DNA of 37,201 nucleotides from NCBI GenBank assembly GCA_903857265.1, contig CAIODZ010000007.1, positions 1 to 37,201 on the forward strand. The letters run 5' to 3'. Shown here piece by piece: positions 7,837 to 16,089 of this stretch. Every line of letters begins with the position of its first letter. Within the stretch, counting starts at the first letter, position 1. Below the pieces are notes generated by a model. That model had not been told where the DNA came from. It was given only the letters and a program-made list of their open reading frames with translations, and did not search any database. Origin of the DNA: an uncultured Phycisphaerales bacterium. GTDB taxonomy: Bacteria > Planctomycetota > Phycisphaerae > Sedimentisphaerales > Anaerobacaceae. The position numbers and the translations under genes are program-made.

Positions 7837-9082
7837 AAAGCATGTTTGGGAAATTTTGTTGGTAGTGTTTTTCCTGATGAACAATCTATACGGAAAACCT
7901 CAGATTATTGGAAGCAAAGTGCTCTCCGGAGACCAATTTAATGCCTCGGATATATTTTCGGCGAATCTGTTTATTGATAAGGAAAATGATATCGTTATAG
8001 AGGTTGAAGGCCCCGATTGTCTCTGGCTAAACAATAAATGGGTAACTACAAAACAATATGGCTATTTTTTAAATGGATTCGTAAAAGATGGCGTGGTTAA
8101 TCTGGTCTTTAAACCAGATGAACAGCATATTGATATTTATTCTGTCAAAAAAAATATTATCCTCGAACAACATATACCAATCGGAGATTTCCCTACATAC
8201 CCCGGTCCTGTTCAAGTCATTTATGTTCCAGGAGACACCAATGGTTTTTATTTATTAGGCTCACAGGAACAATTTCCGCGGAATCCCGGTGAATTTATGG
8301 CTACTGTTGCTTCAGGAGGGCATGGTATCTATTACATTAAGCCGGTTTGGGCGGAAATAAAAGGGCAGACATTGCTCAAACGCGAGAACGTTCCCTACGG
8401 CGGAAAAGCAGATGAATCCTATCGTGTCGAGAAGGTGCTGACAGGAAAGGACGCGATTTACTTGTTAGGTTTCCGGGCACAGGAACAACGGAGCAGCGGT
8501 TCCGGAGATAAGCCGCCTACTCCTGTGATTTCGCACTATGCGGAATACGATATGAATAAAAAAACGCTTGTACGGGTACAGAATGTTTATGAAAACACTC
8601 CTCGTTACGAATTAGGAGTGACTAATGAACACATTAATTATTTTTATGGAACAGTGTCGGCGGATAATCGAGATGATGGAAATACTGTTGTTGTTTTTTC
8701 ATGGATCAGGGATCGTTTTATTTACACAGGTAACGCGGGCATTGAAGATGATGTAGTTCAGTCGCAAATTTATTATGCTCAATGTGGAAAAGGAAAATTT
8801 AACGGCGTAGAAAAAATCGGTGAGGGGTTTATTCCGTTGGTGAAAGTTGATTCCCTTGGGAATGTTCACGTTATCTGGGTGAATAATAATGGCTCTTTGG
8901 TTCACAGGGCAAAAAAAGACGGCAAATGGGGCGACGAAGAATTTTTTCTTAACGGTGTGGACAATTCCAAAACCAAACGCTTTGGGAAATATATATGTGC
9001 TGAGTTCGATAAAGACAATAATCTTAATGTAGTTTTTCTCTCGAATGAGCAATTTGTTTACGCGAAAATCAGAGCAGACTGA
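7829..9082 (+). CDS. Secreted protein of unknown function, possible beta-propeller
   Basis: I do not recognise this 417-residue protein. It begins with a signal peptide (MIKKHVWEILLVVFFLMNNLYG), so it is probably exported. The body is rich in predicted beta-strands and aromatic residues, with repeat-like units ending in Asp/Asn-Gly turns (VDSLGNVHVIWVNNNGSLVH; KDNNLNVVFLSNEQ). This is the look of BNR/sialidase-type propeller blades, but no complete Asp-box was found. The ATG overlaps the stop region of the truncated synthase fragment (ATGATTAA), so translation may be coupled to that fragment. It sits between the broken and the intact dehydroquinate synthase genes and has no obvious link to the pathway. 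A+T content is intermediate. It probably arrived with, or was rearranged next to, the DGQHR-HEPN insert. Confidence 0.6.
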   Translation: MIKKHVWEILLVVFFLMNNLYGKPQIIGSKVLSGDQFNASDIFSANLFIDKENDIVIEVEGPDCLWLNNKWVTTKQYGYFLNGFVKDGVVNLVFKPDEQHIDIYSVKKNIILEQHIPIGDFPTYPGPVQVIYVPGDTNGFYLLGSQEQFPRNPGEFMATVASGGHGIYYIKPVWAEIKGQTLLKRENVPYGGKADESYRVEKVLTGKDAIYLLGFRAQEQRSSGSGDKPPTPVISHYAEYDMNKKTLVRVQNVYENTPRYELGVTNEHINYFYGTVSADNRDDGNTVVVFSWIRDRFIYTGNAGIEDDVVQSQIYYAQCGKGKFNGVEKIGEGFIPLVKVDSLGNVHVIWVNNNGSLVHRAKKDGKWGDEEFFLNGVDNSKTKRFGKYICAEFDKDNNLNVVFLSNEQFVYAKIRAD

Positions 9083-9098
9083 TTATTGAGGTCATTTG

Positions 9099-10094
9099 AT
9101 GAAAAAGCTTTGGGTAAATGCGACACCGTATGACAAAAAGATAGTAACGACCGCGCTGGAAAGCGGGGCGGAGGCGATTGTTTTGCCCGAGGGCAAGGCG
9201 GAGACCGTGCGGCAACTGGGTAAGATAAAAATTGTCGCTAAAGACGGTGATATCATCCTAGGCAAAGACGTTGAATTTGTCGATATAAAGGGCAAAGCGG
9301 ACGAGGACAGGGCGGCGGCGGTTCCGGCAGAAAAAATAGTTGTATTGCGTATGCTGGACTGGACGATTATCCCGATTGAAAACCTGCTCGCCAGGCGCGG
9401 CAAAAATATAATGGTGCAGGTGGCCGACGGCAAACAGGCGAAACTGATGGCCCAGATACTTGAAAAGGGGGTTGACGGGGTTGTTTTGAATACGACGGAC
9501 GTCAATGAGATTAAAAAGACGGCTGAGATTTTGCAGGGCATAGGCGAGAAGATTGAGCTTGTAATCGCTACGATAAAAACCGTCAAACAATTGGGTATGG
9601 GCGACCGGGCGTGCCTTGATACCTGCACACAGATGTTGCCGGGCGAGGGAATGCTGGTGGGCAATACCGCGTCGGGGTTCTTCTTAGTTCATTCAGAATC
9701 AATAGAAAACCCGTATGTTGCCGCCAGACCTTTCCGCGTAAATGCAGGCGCGGTTCACGCATATACGCTTGCGCCGGACGGCGGGACGAAATATCTTGCT
9801 GACCTCAAGGCGGGCGACGAGGTTTTGATTGTCGATTTCAAAGGCAAAGGGCAGGTAGCGTATCTGGGCAGGAACAAGATTGAGAAGCGCCCGATGATGC
9901 TTATTGAAGCAGAAGCCCAAGGCGTTTCAATATCGCTTGTGTTGCAGAACGCCGAGACGATTCGATTGGTCAGCCCGGAAGGTAACCCCATCTCGATTAC
10001 CTCGCTGAAGCCGGGCGATAAGGTGTTTGCTCATATTGAAAAGGGCGGCAGGCACTTCGGTATGAAGGTTGACGAAACACTTATAGAGAGGTAA
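9099..10094 (+). CDS. 3-dehydroquinate synthase II (archaeal type)
   Basis: This 331-residue protein matches the archaeal-type dehydroquinate synthase (MJ1249 family), which oxidatively deaminates and cyclises ADTH to 3-dehydroquinate with NAD. Family landmarks visible are the N-terminal KKLWVNATPYDKKIVTTALE, the central DTCTQMLPGEGMLVGNTASG (about residues 168-187) followed by ENPYVAARPFRVNAGAVHAY, and the C-terminal GDKVFAHIEKGGRHFGMKV. It is unrelated to classical AroB. ATG 9099 was chosen over the in-frame TTG at 9096 because GAGG (9088-9091) is well spaced and the truncated copy at 7666 begins identically. Together with the two aldolases at 4217 and 5054 it completes the alternative entry into aromatic amino acid synthesis, although about 3.2 kb of other material now separates them. 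Confidence 0.9.
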   Translation: MKKLWVNATPYDKKIVTTALESGAEAIVLPEGKAETVRQLGKIKIVAKDGDIILGKDVEFVDIKGKADEDRAAAVPAEKIVVLRMLDWTIIPIENLLARRGKNIMVQVADGKQAKLMAQILEKGVDGVVLNTTDVNEIKKTAEILQGIGEKIELVIATIKTVKQLGMGDRACLDTCTQMLPGEGMLVGNTASGFFLVHSESIENPYVAARPFRVNAGAVHAYTLAPDGGTKYLADLKAGDEVLIVDFKGKGQVAYLGRNKIEKRPMMLIEAEAQGVSISLVLQNAETIRLVSPEGNPISITSLKPGDKVFAHIEKGGRHFGMKVDETLIER

Positions 10095-10096
10095 CT

Positions 10097-10534
10097 ATGG
10101 ACTGGAATCACGATATAATTCCTGCGCTCCTGGCGGTTGGATGCGGAGCAATCATCGGCATTGAACGCCAGTTTAAGCACAAGCCCGCGGGGCTTCGCAC
10201 AAACATTATGATATGTCTGGGTGCGGCGGTCTTTACTGTTATCTCGGAAAAGATGTCGCTGGGTACCCAGGATTCGGTTACGCGAATCGCCGCGCAGATA
10301 GTTACGGGCGTCGGCTTTCTCGGCGCGGGTGCGGTCATCCAGGACAGGGGAGGCATTCACGGCCTGACGACTGCGGCGACGATATGGCTGGTGGCGAGTA
10401 TCGGTATGGCTTGCGGCGCAAGATTGTATTACCTGGCGGTTATTACAACGGTTCTTGCGTTAGTGGTTCTGATTGGTTTGGGGCGTGTGGACAAATATTT
10501 AAACCGCAACGACGAGCAAAACAAGAGCCACTAA
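10097..10534 (+). CDS. MgtC/SapB-family membrane protein
   Basis: The 145-residue protein has about four hydrophobic helices. It carries the MgtC core: GCGAIIGIERQFKHKPAGLR near the N-terminus, and VTGVGFLGAGAVIQDRGGIH followed by GLTTAATIWLVASIGMACG. MgtC proteins sit in the cytoplasmic membrane and are linked to growth in low magnesium and to control of the F1Fo ATP synthase in enterobacteria; the role of planctomycete homologues is not known to me. The ATG is 2 bases after the dehydroquinate synthase stop, with GAGAGG (10086-10091) inside the end of the upstream gene, so the two are transcribed together. The C-terminal soluble ACT-like extension found in some members is absent. Confidence 0.85.
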   Translation: MDWNHDIIPALLAVGCGAIIGIERQFKHKPAGLRTNIMICLGAAVFTVISEKMSLGTQDSVTRIAAQIVTGVGFLGAGAVIQDRGGIHGLTTAATIWLVASIGMACGARLYYLAVITTVLALVVLIGLGRVDKYLNRNDEQNKSH

Positions 10535-10598
10535 TAAAGCCGGTATTACGAACTGGGCGCAGGCGTTGTGGTACTTCAGGTAATATCTTAGGGTAAGT

Positions 10599-11927
10599 AT
10601 GGAAGTCGGCGGTAAAAAGTTGAATGTTGTTGTAATCGGGGGAGGATTCACAGGATTATCAGCGGCTTATGAGTTGGCTCGACGAGGGGTTGCTATAACG
10701 GTTCTTGAAAAAGAAGATAAAGTAGGAGGGATATCAGCTAATTTTAAAGTAAACGGTTTTTACGTGGATAAATTTTATCATCATTTTTTCAACAGCGACG
10801 AGCATCTGATACGCCTCGCGGGCGAAATTGGTTTTAGCGACCGGTTACGTTACGCACCGACGAAGACGAGCGTTTACATAGGCGGTAATTTTTACAGGTT
10901 ATCGTCTCCGCTTGATGTGCTGCGATTCAGGCCGCTGGGTTTGGTTGACCGTATCCGGCTGGGGATGCTGGTGTTGAGGGCGAGAGGTATCAGTGACTGG
11001 AGACATCTGGAATCGGAGACCGCAGAACAATGGCTGATTAAGCGGTGCGGAAAGAGAGTTTACGCGGTGGTTTGGGAACCGCTTTTGCGAGCCAAGTTCG
11101 GCTCGTTTGCTCGTGAAGTATCGGCGGTATGGTTTTGGAACAAACTTGTGCTGCGAGGCGGCAGCCGCAATGCCGCCGGAAGCGAGATGCTTGGGTATAT
11201 CGCGGGCGGTTTTGGCACAATGGCAGAGATATTGGCAGACAAAATCAGAATGCTTGGCGGCGAAGTGCTCACCGGCTCCCCGGCCGAATCGCTGGTTATT
11301 GAGAATGGTTGTGTGTGTGGCGTGCGGACATCGGAAGGGACGATAGATACCCGAGCCGTTATAGCTACACCCGCATTGCCGATTATCGCGGATTTGCTCG
11401 AAGGCGGCGAGACAAAGGAGTACATCGACAGTTTAAGACGTATTAAATATATGGCGAACGTTTGCCTTGTGCTTGAGCTGAGCAAATCCCTTTCGGATAT
11501 TTACTGGTTGAATATAAATGCCCCTGACGTGCCTTTTACCGGCATAGTGGAGCATACGAATTTGCTGCCTATAGAGGCCTGCGGAGGCAGGTACATTGTG
11601 TATCTATCGAAATATCTGGAGCGGGACAACAGCGTCTATAATATGAACGGGGAAGAGCTGCTGGAGTTTTCCCTGCCGCACGTCAAACGGATATTCGCGG
11701 GGTTAGAGCGTGAGCAGATTTTAGGATATCACGTTTTCAAATCGCCGTATGCGCAACCGCTTATAGAGTGTCACTACAGCAAATTTATCTGTCCGACTGA
11801 AACACCAATAAGAGGGTTTTATATTGCCACGATGGCGCAAGTGTACCCACAGGACCGCGGTGTCAATTACGCGGTGCGGCAGGGACGGCAAGCAGCAGAA
11901 ATTGTTTCTGGAAATCATGGTTACTAG
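10599..11927 (+). CDS. FAD-dependent amine oxidase-like oxidoreductase
   Basis: The protein has 442 residues and starts with a Rossmann dinucleotide-binding motif VVVIGGGFTGLSAAYELARR (GGGFTG at 14-19), then the acidic strand end VLEKEDKVGG. The FAD-family C-terminal motif appears as GFYIATMAQVYPQDRGVNYA near residue 410. The YVDKFYHHFFNSDEHL segment after the first motif is typical of the flavin amine oxidase/protoporphyrinogen-oxidase-like branch often found beside glycosyltransferases and polyprenyl-sugar genes. The substrate is not deducible. The AGGG of TTAGGGTAAGT (10585-10595) serves as a ribosome binding site. The gene lies 17 bases before the GT-C-like gene, so a shared role in glycan or lipid-sugar metabolism at the membrane is plausible but inferred from neighbourhood only. 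Confidence 0.75.
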   Translation: MEVGGKKLNVVVIGGGFTGLSAAYELARRGVAITVLEKEDKVGGISANFKVNGFYVDKFYHHFFNSDEHLIRLAGEIGFSDRLRYAPTKTSVYIGGNFYRLSSPLDVLRFRPLGLVDRIRLGMLVLRARGISDWRHLESETAEQWLIKRCGKRVYAVVWEPLLRAKFGSFAREVSAVWFWNKLVLRGGSRNAAGSEMLGYIAGGFGTMAEILADKIRMLGGEVLTGSPAESLVIENGCVCGVRTSEGTIDTRAVIATPALPIIADLLEGGETKEYIDSLRRIKYMANVCLVLELSKSLSDIYWLNINAPDVPFTGIVEHTNLLPIEACGGRYIVYLSKYLERDNSVYNMNGEELLEFSLPHVKRIFAGLEREQILGYHVFKSPYAQPLIECHYSKFICPTETPIRGFYIATMAQVYPQDRGVNYAVRQGRQAAEIVSGNHGY

Positions 11928-11944
11928 GTAACCGGTGCCAAAAA

Positions 11945-13414
11945 ATGACAAAGGCAAACGCGACTATTGTGGTGCTGGTGATTCTTACGCTGACTCTGTG
12001 CTCGCTTTGTTATGTAGGCAAACCGGTGATAATGCACAAGTACACACCGGCAATGCGCACTTTTATCACAAGATTCAGCAATACCTATATCGGGGAAAAG
12101 ATAGCGCAACACTACTATTGGAGAATAGTGGAAGATATTCCCATGGGAATCGGTGCTACCAGTGATATCGCAACTATCGGCAACAGAGAGGTAATTTTTT
12201 TGGTGACTGACCGGCTGTTTACGGCCCTATTGGCCATAGTCGGTTTTATAGGCAGCGTTATATTATTTGCCATAAACAGCAGGGAACGGATGGTGAATAT
12301 TTCAAGGACTAAAATTGCCGTTAGTGTTGCTATGGTGGTTATTGCAGGCACAATTATGCGAATTGTTTTGGCGATAATTACGTATGGTAATTTTGATATG
12401 CAGTCGTATGATATAGTTGCAAATGCGGTTATAAAAGGCAGTAATGTCTATGCAGTGACAGACAGATATAATTATTCGCCTGTGTGGTTTACAGTCCTTT
12501 ATGCTTTGATGCGTATAGAGCCGTCTGAAGCGTGGTTTTATTTTTTGGTTAAGCTGTTTCTTTGCTGTGTGGATTTACTGACGCTTGGCGTTCTGCTTTC
12601 TATCGCCAGGATTCGGAGATTGCCTGTAGTCGGGACCGCGATATTTTTCTATCTTAATCCGATTTCGTTTCTTATGACCGGCTACCACGGTCAGTTCGAT
12701 AATTTTGCGATGCTGATGGTGCTGACCGGTATTTATTTATATTTGAGGTTTTCAGCCGGACCTGTTTTGAGGATAGCGTTGCTGTGGCTGTTTGCCACTG
12801 CAGGGATGGTTATCAAGCACATCACGTTTTATGAGCTGATTATTTGCCTGCATACTTCCATAAAGCGGTATTGGGTAAAACTATCACTGTTTGCCGCCTC
12901 GGTTGCGATTTTCCTTTTATCGTTCGTTCCTTACTGGAAAACAGGCAGCACGGGGATAATCGAGCATGTGTTCAAATACGGTTCGTTCTCCGGCGTTTAC
13001 GGATTGACGTCTCTGGTTGCTATACCTCAATTGAAATATCTGTTCATACTGGGGATGTTTGTCTTTCCTTTTTTTCTAAAAGGCAGAGATATTATCGCTC
13101 GGTGTCTGCTGGGTGTGCTTTTCTTTCTGACTTTTACCACCGGTTTTGCGGCACAATATTTTGTATTGCCGCTGGCGCTGGGGGGGCTTCGTCCGACGAG
13201 ATTATTTTTGCTTTATACGGTTGTGGTTTCGATTTTAATTCTTGGAGACAATAACAATGTTTTCATGCCCGGTTTACACCTGCTCAAATTGAATATAGGG
13301 TGGATTGCCGTTATATGCTGGTTTATCGCAGAGGTGTGGGCAGACAGACGGCCAGCCGTTTGCGAGATTGCAGCATCGGAAAAAGAAAAAAAGCGTCAAC
13401 CTAAACGGCTATGA
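11945..13414 (+). CDS. Multi-spanning GT-C-like glycosyltransferase (membrane)
   Basis: The 489-residue integral membrane protein has about ten to twelve hydrophobic segments. After the first helices comes a loop with FDMQSYDIVANAVIKGSNVY and YNYSPVWFTVLYALMR. This resembles polyprenyl-phosphate-sugar-dependent GT-C enzymes (GT39/GT87-like), where an acidic residue in the first large loop is catalytic. A second conserved-looking segment is NPISFLMTGYHGQFDNFAML. The C-terminus is short, cytosolic and lysine-rich (EKEKKRQPKR). The donor and acceptor cannot be told from sequence. It follows the FAD oxidoreductase after 17 bases and ends 60 bases from the convergent radical SAM gene; that gap holds no terminator I can see. 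Confidence 0.65.
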   Translation: MTKANATIVVLVILTLTLCSLCYVGKPVIMHKYTPAMRTFITRFSNTYIGEKIAQHYYWRIVEDIPMGIGATSDIATIGNREVIFLVTDRLFTALLAIVGFIGSVILFAINSRERMVNISRTKIAVSVAMVVIAGTIMRIVLAIITYGNFDMQSYDIVANAVIKGSNVYAVTDRYNYSPVWFTVLYALMRIEPSEAWFYFLVKLFLCCVDLLTLGVLLSIARIRRLPVVGTAIFFYLNPISFLMTGYHGQFDNFAMLMVLTGIYLYLRFSAGPVLRIALLWLFATAGMVIKHITFYELIICLHTSIKRYWVKLSLFAASVAIFLLSFVPYWKTGSTGIIEHVFKYGSFSGVYGLTSLVAIPQLKYLFILGMFVFPFFLKGRDIIARCLLGVLFFLTFTTGFAAQYFVLPLALGGLRPTRLFLLYTVVVSILILGDNNNVFMPGLHLLKLNIGWIAVICWFIAEVWADRRPAVCEIAASEKEKKRQPKRL

Positions 13415-13474
13415 ACCTGGCGTTGGTGTCGCGGCTATCTAATTGTTCGGGTCATTTCTGTAATTAGGGTTTAT

Positions 13475-15310
13475 CTACAGGTCCCAGCCGGCAATTGGTC
13501 TTCCGGCCTGGCTTGTCCAGTGTAAACGCTGGATTTCACGCAGAAGGTCGTTGTGATGGCTGTTTCGCAGGCAATCGGCGATGATTTTGGCGTTTTGCCC
13601 GAAGTAATACTGCATCAGGGCTGCCTGCAGGCGTTTTTCCGCCCGGCCATTAGGGATATGGATTGAACGTTCCCTTGCATCCCGTTCGCTTACGAACATC
13701 GCAGTAGAAAGCGTTAAAGGAACCGGGACGAAATCCTGAACCTGCCTGAGTCGCCAGCGCCTTTGCACAAGGTATTCGGTGAGCTTAATCGCGTCGTCGG
13801 TTTGGCAGCCGGGGTGTGCGCTTATGAAGTAGGGCACTAAATACTGCTCTTTTCCCGCCTTGCGGGTTGCCTCGTTGAATTTCGCCTCGAATTGTTCAAA
13901 AATCTCAAAGCCGGGTTTGCCCATAAGCTCAAGCACGTGCGGGCAATAGTGTTCCGGGGCGACCTTGAGATGACCTCCCACAAAATGCCTGGTTAGCGTA
14001 TCTATATAATCGTTGCTGTGAAGCGCAAGGTCGTGGCGGATACCTGAGGCGACATATACGTTTGATTTTTTCACTCCGGTGGTTTTCCATTTCAGGAAGG
14101 CGTCAAACATTTTGAGTTGCGAATTATAATCGACTTTCATATTTTTGCAGACAGAGGGGTATAGACAGCTTGGTCTGCTGCAAGCGCCTGCTTTGTCGCA
14201 TTTCATCCCGAACATATTGGCGGTGGGGCCGCCTATGTCGAATATCGTGCCGTGGAAGTCAGGATGCGAGTGAAATCGGTCTGCCTCAGCAATGAGTGAT
14301 TCAATTGAGCGTGAGGAGATGTCTTTGCCCTGGTGAAAGTATATGGAGCAGAACGAGCAGCCGCCGAAACAGCCGCGATGGGTGGCTATCGAGAATTGCA
14401 CGGGTTTTAACGCAGGCACACCGCCCGCGGAATTATATTTCGGATGCCAGCACCGCGTGAAAGGAAGCTCATACAACGAATCGAGGGTGGTGCCGTTAAT
14501 CGGCTCGGCGGGCGGCAATACTACAATTTTGCCGGGGTCCTGTTCCTGAATTATAGCGTAACCGGCGGGATGTGCCTGCTTTTGGTATTGGAGCTGGGCC
14601 GACATAGCAAGCGATTTGTCTGCCTGCTGCTGCGATAGCGAGGGCAGGGGCACCGCATTTTCCGGCAGTTTGGTTCTGTTTTTCACGGGATAGGCGGTGC
14701 CGGGGATATTGGTCAATTGGTCAATTGATTCGCCGTTGTTTAGTCGTCGGGCGATTTCGATAATCTGGAATTCGGCCATACCGTGAACAAGGAGGTCCGC
14801 TTTTGCGTCGATTAACACGGAGCGTTTGAGTTTGTCTTCGATATAGTCATAATGAGCTAATCTGCGAAGCGATGCCTCAAGTCCGCCAAGAACGATTGGC
14901 ACATCGGGAAACGCCTCGCGTGCCCTTGCCGAATAGACAAGTAGGGGCCGGTAAGGCCTCAAGCCAAGTTTCCCGCCGGGGCTGTAAACGTCTTCTTTTC
15001 GCTTGTTGCCGAGCGAGGCGTAATCATTCAGGCGTGAGTCGATGCAGCCGCTGGTTATGCCCCAGAACAATAGTGGTTTGCCTAACGCCCTGAATGGCTC
15101 GACGCTTTGCCAATCCGGCTGCGCCAGAATCGCGACGCGGAAACCATTACTTTCGAGAAGCCGACCAATCAGCGCGATGCCGAATGACGGGTGGTCAACA
15201 TACGCATCGCCCGTAATCAGGATGATGTCCGCCTGATGCCATCCGCGTTGCTGCATTTCCTTCGCCGTCGTCGGAAGGAAACCGGTCGTATTTTGCGCCA
15301 AATTGTTCAT
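13475..15310 (-). CDS. YgiQ-family radical SAM protein
   Basis: This 611-residue protein has the radical SAM cluster motif CFGGCSFC (about residues 313-320, context [21 protein letters not shown]), which binds a [4Fe-4S] cluster and S-adenosylmethionine. The N-terminal 200 residues contain the family's conserved opening ([18 protein letters not shown]) and the [15 protein letters not shown] segment of UPF0313/YgiQ proteins, a cobalamin-binding-like region. A short C-rich stretch ([18 protein letters not shown]) follows the core and may hold another cluster. Length is near that of full YgiQ proteins or slightly shorter. The reaction of YgiQ proteins is unknown. The start ATG at 15310 has a poor ribosome binding site. 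The gene is monocistronic and faces a 0.8 kb gene-free region upstream. Confidence 0.9.
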   Translation of the reverse strand: MNNLAQNTTGFLPTTAKEMQQRGWHQADIILITGDAYVDHPSFGIALIGRLLESNGFRVAILAQPDWQSVEPFRALGKPLLFWGITSGCIDSRLNDYASLGNKRKEDVYSPGGKLGLRPYRPLLVYSARAREAFPDVPIVLGGLEASLRRLAHYDYIEDKLKRSVLIDAKADLLVHGMAEFQIIEIARRLNNGESIDQLTNIPGTAYPVKNRTKLPENAVPLPSLSQQQADKSLAMSAQLQYQKQAHPAGYAIIQEQDPGKIVVLPPAEPINGTTLDSLYELPFTRCWHPKYNSAGGVPALKPVQFSIATHRGCFGGCSFCSIYFHQGKDISSRSIESLIAEADRFHSHPDFHGTIFDIGGPTANMFGMKCDKAGACSRPSCLYPSVCKNMKVDYNSQLKMFDAFLKWKTTGVKKSNVYVASGIRHDLALHSNDYIDTLTRHFVGGHLKVAPEHYCPHVLELMGKPGFEIFEQFEAKFNEATRKAGKEQYLVPYFISAHPGCQTDDAIKLTEYLVQRRWRLRQVQDFVPVPLTLSTAMFVSERDARERSIHIPNGRAEKRLQAALMQYYFGQNAKIIADCLRNSHHNDLLREIQRLHWTSQAGRPIAGWDL

Positions 15311-15555
15311 ACAACTATTTTACCACGCTTTGTTCAAAATTTGAGAGATAAAATGAGCAACTGTTCAAATGAGACGTATGAGTTGTATCGGACCATAAGA
15401 ATGATTATTGGACGCAAATGGGTTGCCCAGATTGCCTGTATTTCGCGGTCGAGTTAACCGTTACGGACAGTTGTTGCCCAGTTCAAAAAGTACGTAAAAA
15501 AGTCAAGTAATATTAAAGAGATGGCCGAAGTGCAGAGTATTGACAAGTGAAAAAT

Positions 15556-15730
15556 TGTGGCTCTGAAAAATGACCGATACGGTCATAATTAGCCAGGCCT
15601 TATTGACCCGACACGCAAATCGCACACAAGGCAGATGGTGATTCTGGGTTCAACAAGCGACGGCTAACCTAAAAAGGCAAGAGCCATTTGAATAATGGGA
15701 GAGCGCCGTTCGCTCTCCCATTCTTTTTTA
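15556..15730 (+). ncRNA. Candidate structured small RNA ending in an intrinsic terminator
   Basis: Three nested pairings are seen. TGGCTCT (15558-15564) pairs with AGAGCCA (15680-15686). TTAGCC (15589-15594) pairs with GGCTAA (15662-15667). TTGACCC (15603-15609) pairs, with one bulge, with GGGTTCAA (15646-15653). In the first arm sits a perfect seven-pair hairpin, ATGACCG/CGGTCAT (15570-15586). The whole is followed at once by the terminator at 15694-15730. Properly nested long-range pairs plus a terminator in a gene-free region suggest a transcribed RNA of about 170-190 bases. It does not match tmRNA, RNase P, SRP RNA or a tRNA that I can recognise; 6S RNA cannot be excluded. The 5' end is a guess; a TTGACA at 15540-15545 has no good -10 partner. 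Confidence 0.4.
15694..15730 (+). terminator. Strong intrinsic terminator
   Basis: A perfect 12-pair stem, AATGGGAGAGCG (15694-15705) with CGCTCTCCCATT (15711-15722), loop CCGTT, is followed by CTTTTTTA. No plus-strand protein gene lies upstream for more than 2 kb, so it most likely ends the candidate RNA at 15556. Confidence 0.85.
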
Positions 15731-15759
15731 TTGGGATTAAATCTCAGGGGCAACAAAAA

Positions 15760-15836
15760 AAGGGAGGCTAGGACTCAGCTTTTCATCATTGACCAATTTC
15801 GGTCTCGAATTTATTTTTATCTGACCCGCCTCCCTT
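15760..15836. promoter_or_regulatory. Second paired element, GGGAGGC/GCCTCCC
   Basis: AAGGGAGGC (15760-15768) pairs perfectly with GCCTCCCTT (15828-15836). Inside, TCAG (15775-15778) can pair with CTGA (15821-15824), and GACC (15791-15794) with GGTC (15801-15804). The element is 77 bases long and has no U-tract after it. It may be a cis-regulatory RNA or a palindromic DNA element; I cannot assign a family. Confidence 0.35.
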
Positions 15837-15858
15837 GCGAAAACAACTCCATCGGACC

Positions 15859-15914
15859 GTGGTTATAAAGAACCACAAAGCCGCCAACCTGATTATAATG
15901 AACGGTTTTCAGGT
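15859..15914 (+). promoter_or_regulatory. Two adjacent hairpins, riboswitch-like but unassigned
   Basis: GTGGTT (15859-15864) pairs with AACCAC (15871-15876) around loop ATAAAG. It is followed by CAAAGCC (15876-15882) and then ACCTGA (15887-15892) pairing with TCAGGT (15909-15914). The order hairpin, CAAAGCC, hairpin faintly resembles the core of the c-di-GMP-I riboswitch. However, the GACGCAAA internal loop and the GNRA tetraloop are missing, and the -10 box of the downstream gene lies after it, so a riboswitch role is doubtful. Confidence 0.25.
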
Positions 15915-16039
15915 CGCCAATAAAAAAAGAATAAAAATGTATTTTTTGGTAACCGACTCGTTTTTTTGCGTCGAACCGGCCTTTTTTCCACAAATAATGC
16001 CTTTACACGCTAATAATATTTTCAATGTATGCCGACAAA

Positions 16040-16045
16040 TATAAT
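16040..16045 (+). promoter_or_regulatory. Consensus -10 box for the STAS gene
   Basis: A perfect TATAAT lies 45 bases before the GTG start at 16090. The -35 region is poor (TATTTT at 17-base spacing), so the promoter may need an activator or the box may be chance. Confidence 0.35.
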
Positions 16046-16089
16046 AGGGCGTGGCAAACGCGAAATTAAAATACAGATAGAGGTGTGCA

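Larger units (their letters stand above)
15311..16089. other. Gene-free stretch with several foldable elements
   Basis: No convincing protein gene lies in these 779 bases; short frames here lack ribosome binding sites and family resemblance. The first 240 bases (15311-15550) show nothing clear beyond two copies of TTGCCCAG. From 15556 onward there are nested inverted repeats ending in a strong terminator, a second paired element at 15760-15836, two hairpins at 15859-15914, and a -10 box for the STAS gene. These are listed separately. Confidence 0.6.

Noticed and set aside
7666-9197. Direct repeats of the synthase start as transposon target-site duplication
   Set aside because: The two copies differ at 14 of 99 positions and the repeat is far longer than usual target duplications; no transposase or terminal inverted repeats are present.
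11919-11933. Palindrome GGTTAC-TAG-GTAACC around a stop codon
   Set aside because: Short, without a U-tract, and within a tight two-gene unit; could be chance.
15191-15457. Open frame of 88 residues crossing the start of the radical SAM gene
   Set aside because: Most of it is antisense to the radical SAM gene; the unique C-terminal 34 residues have no recognisable features.
15835-16044. Open frame of 69 residues in the gene-free stretch
   Set aside because: TTG start without a ribosome binding site, no family resemblance, and it covers hairpins and a promoter box.
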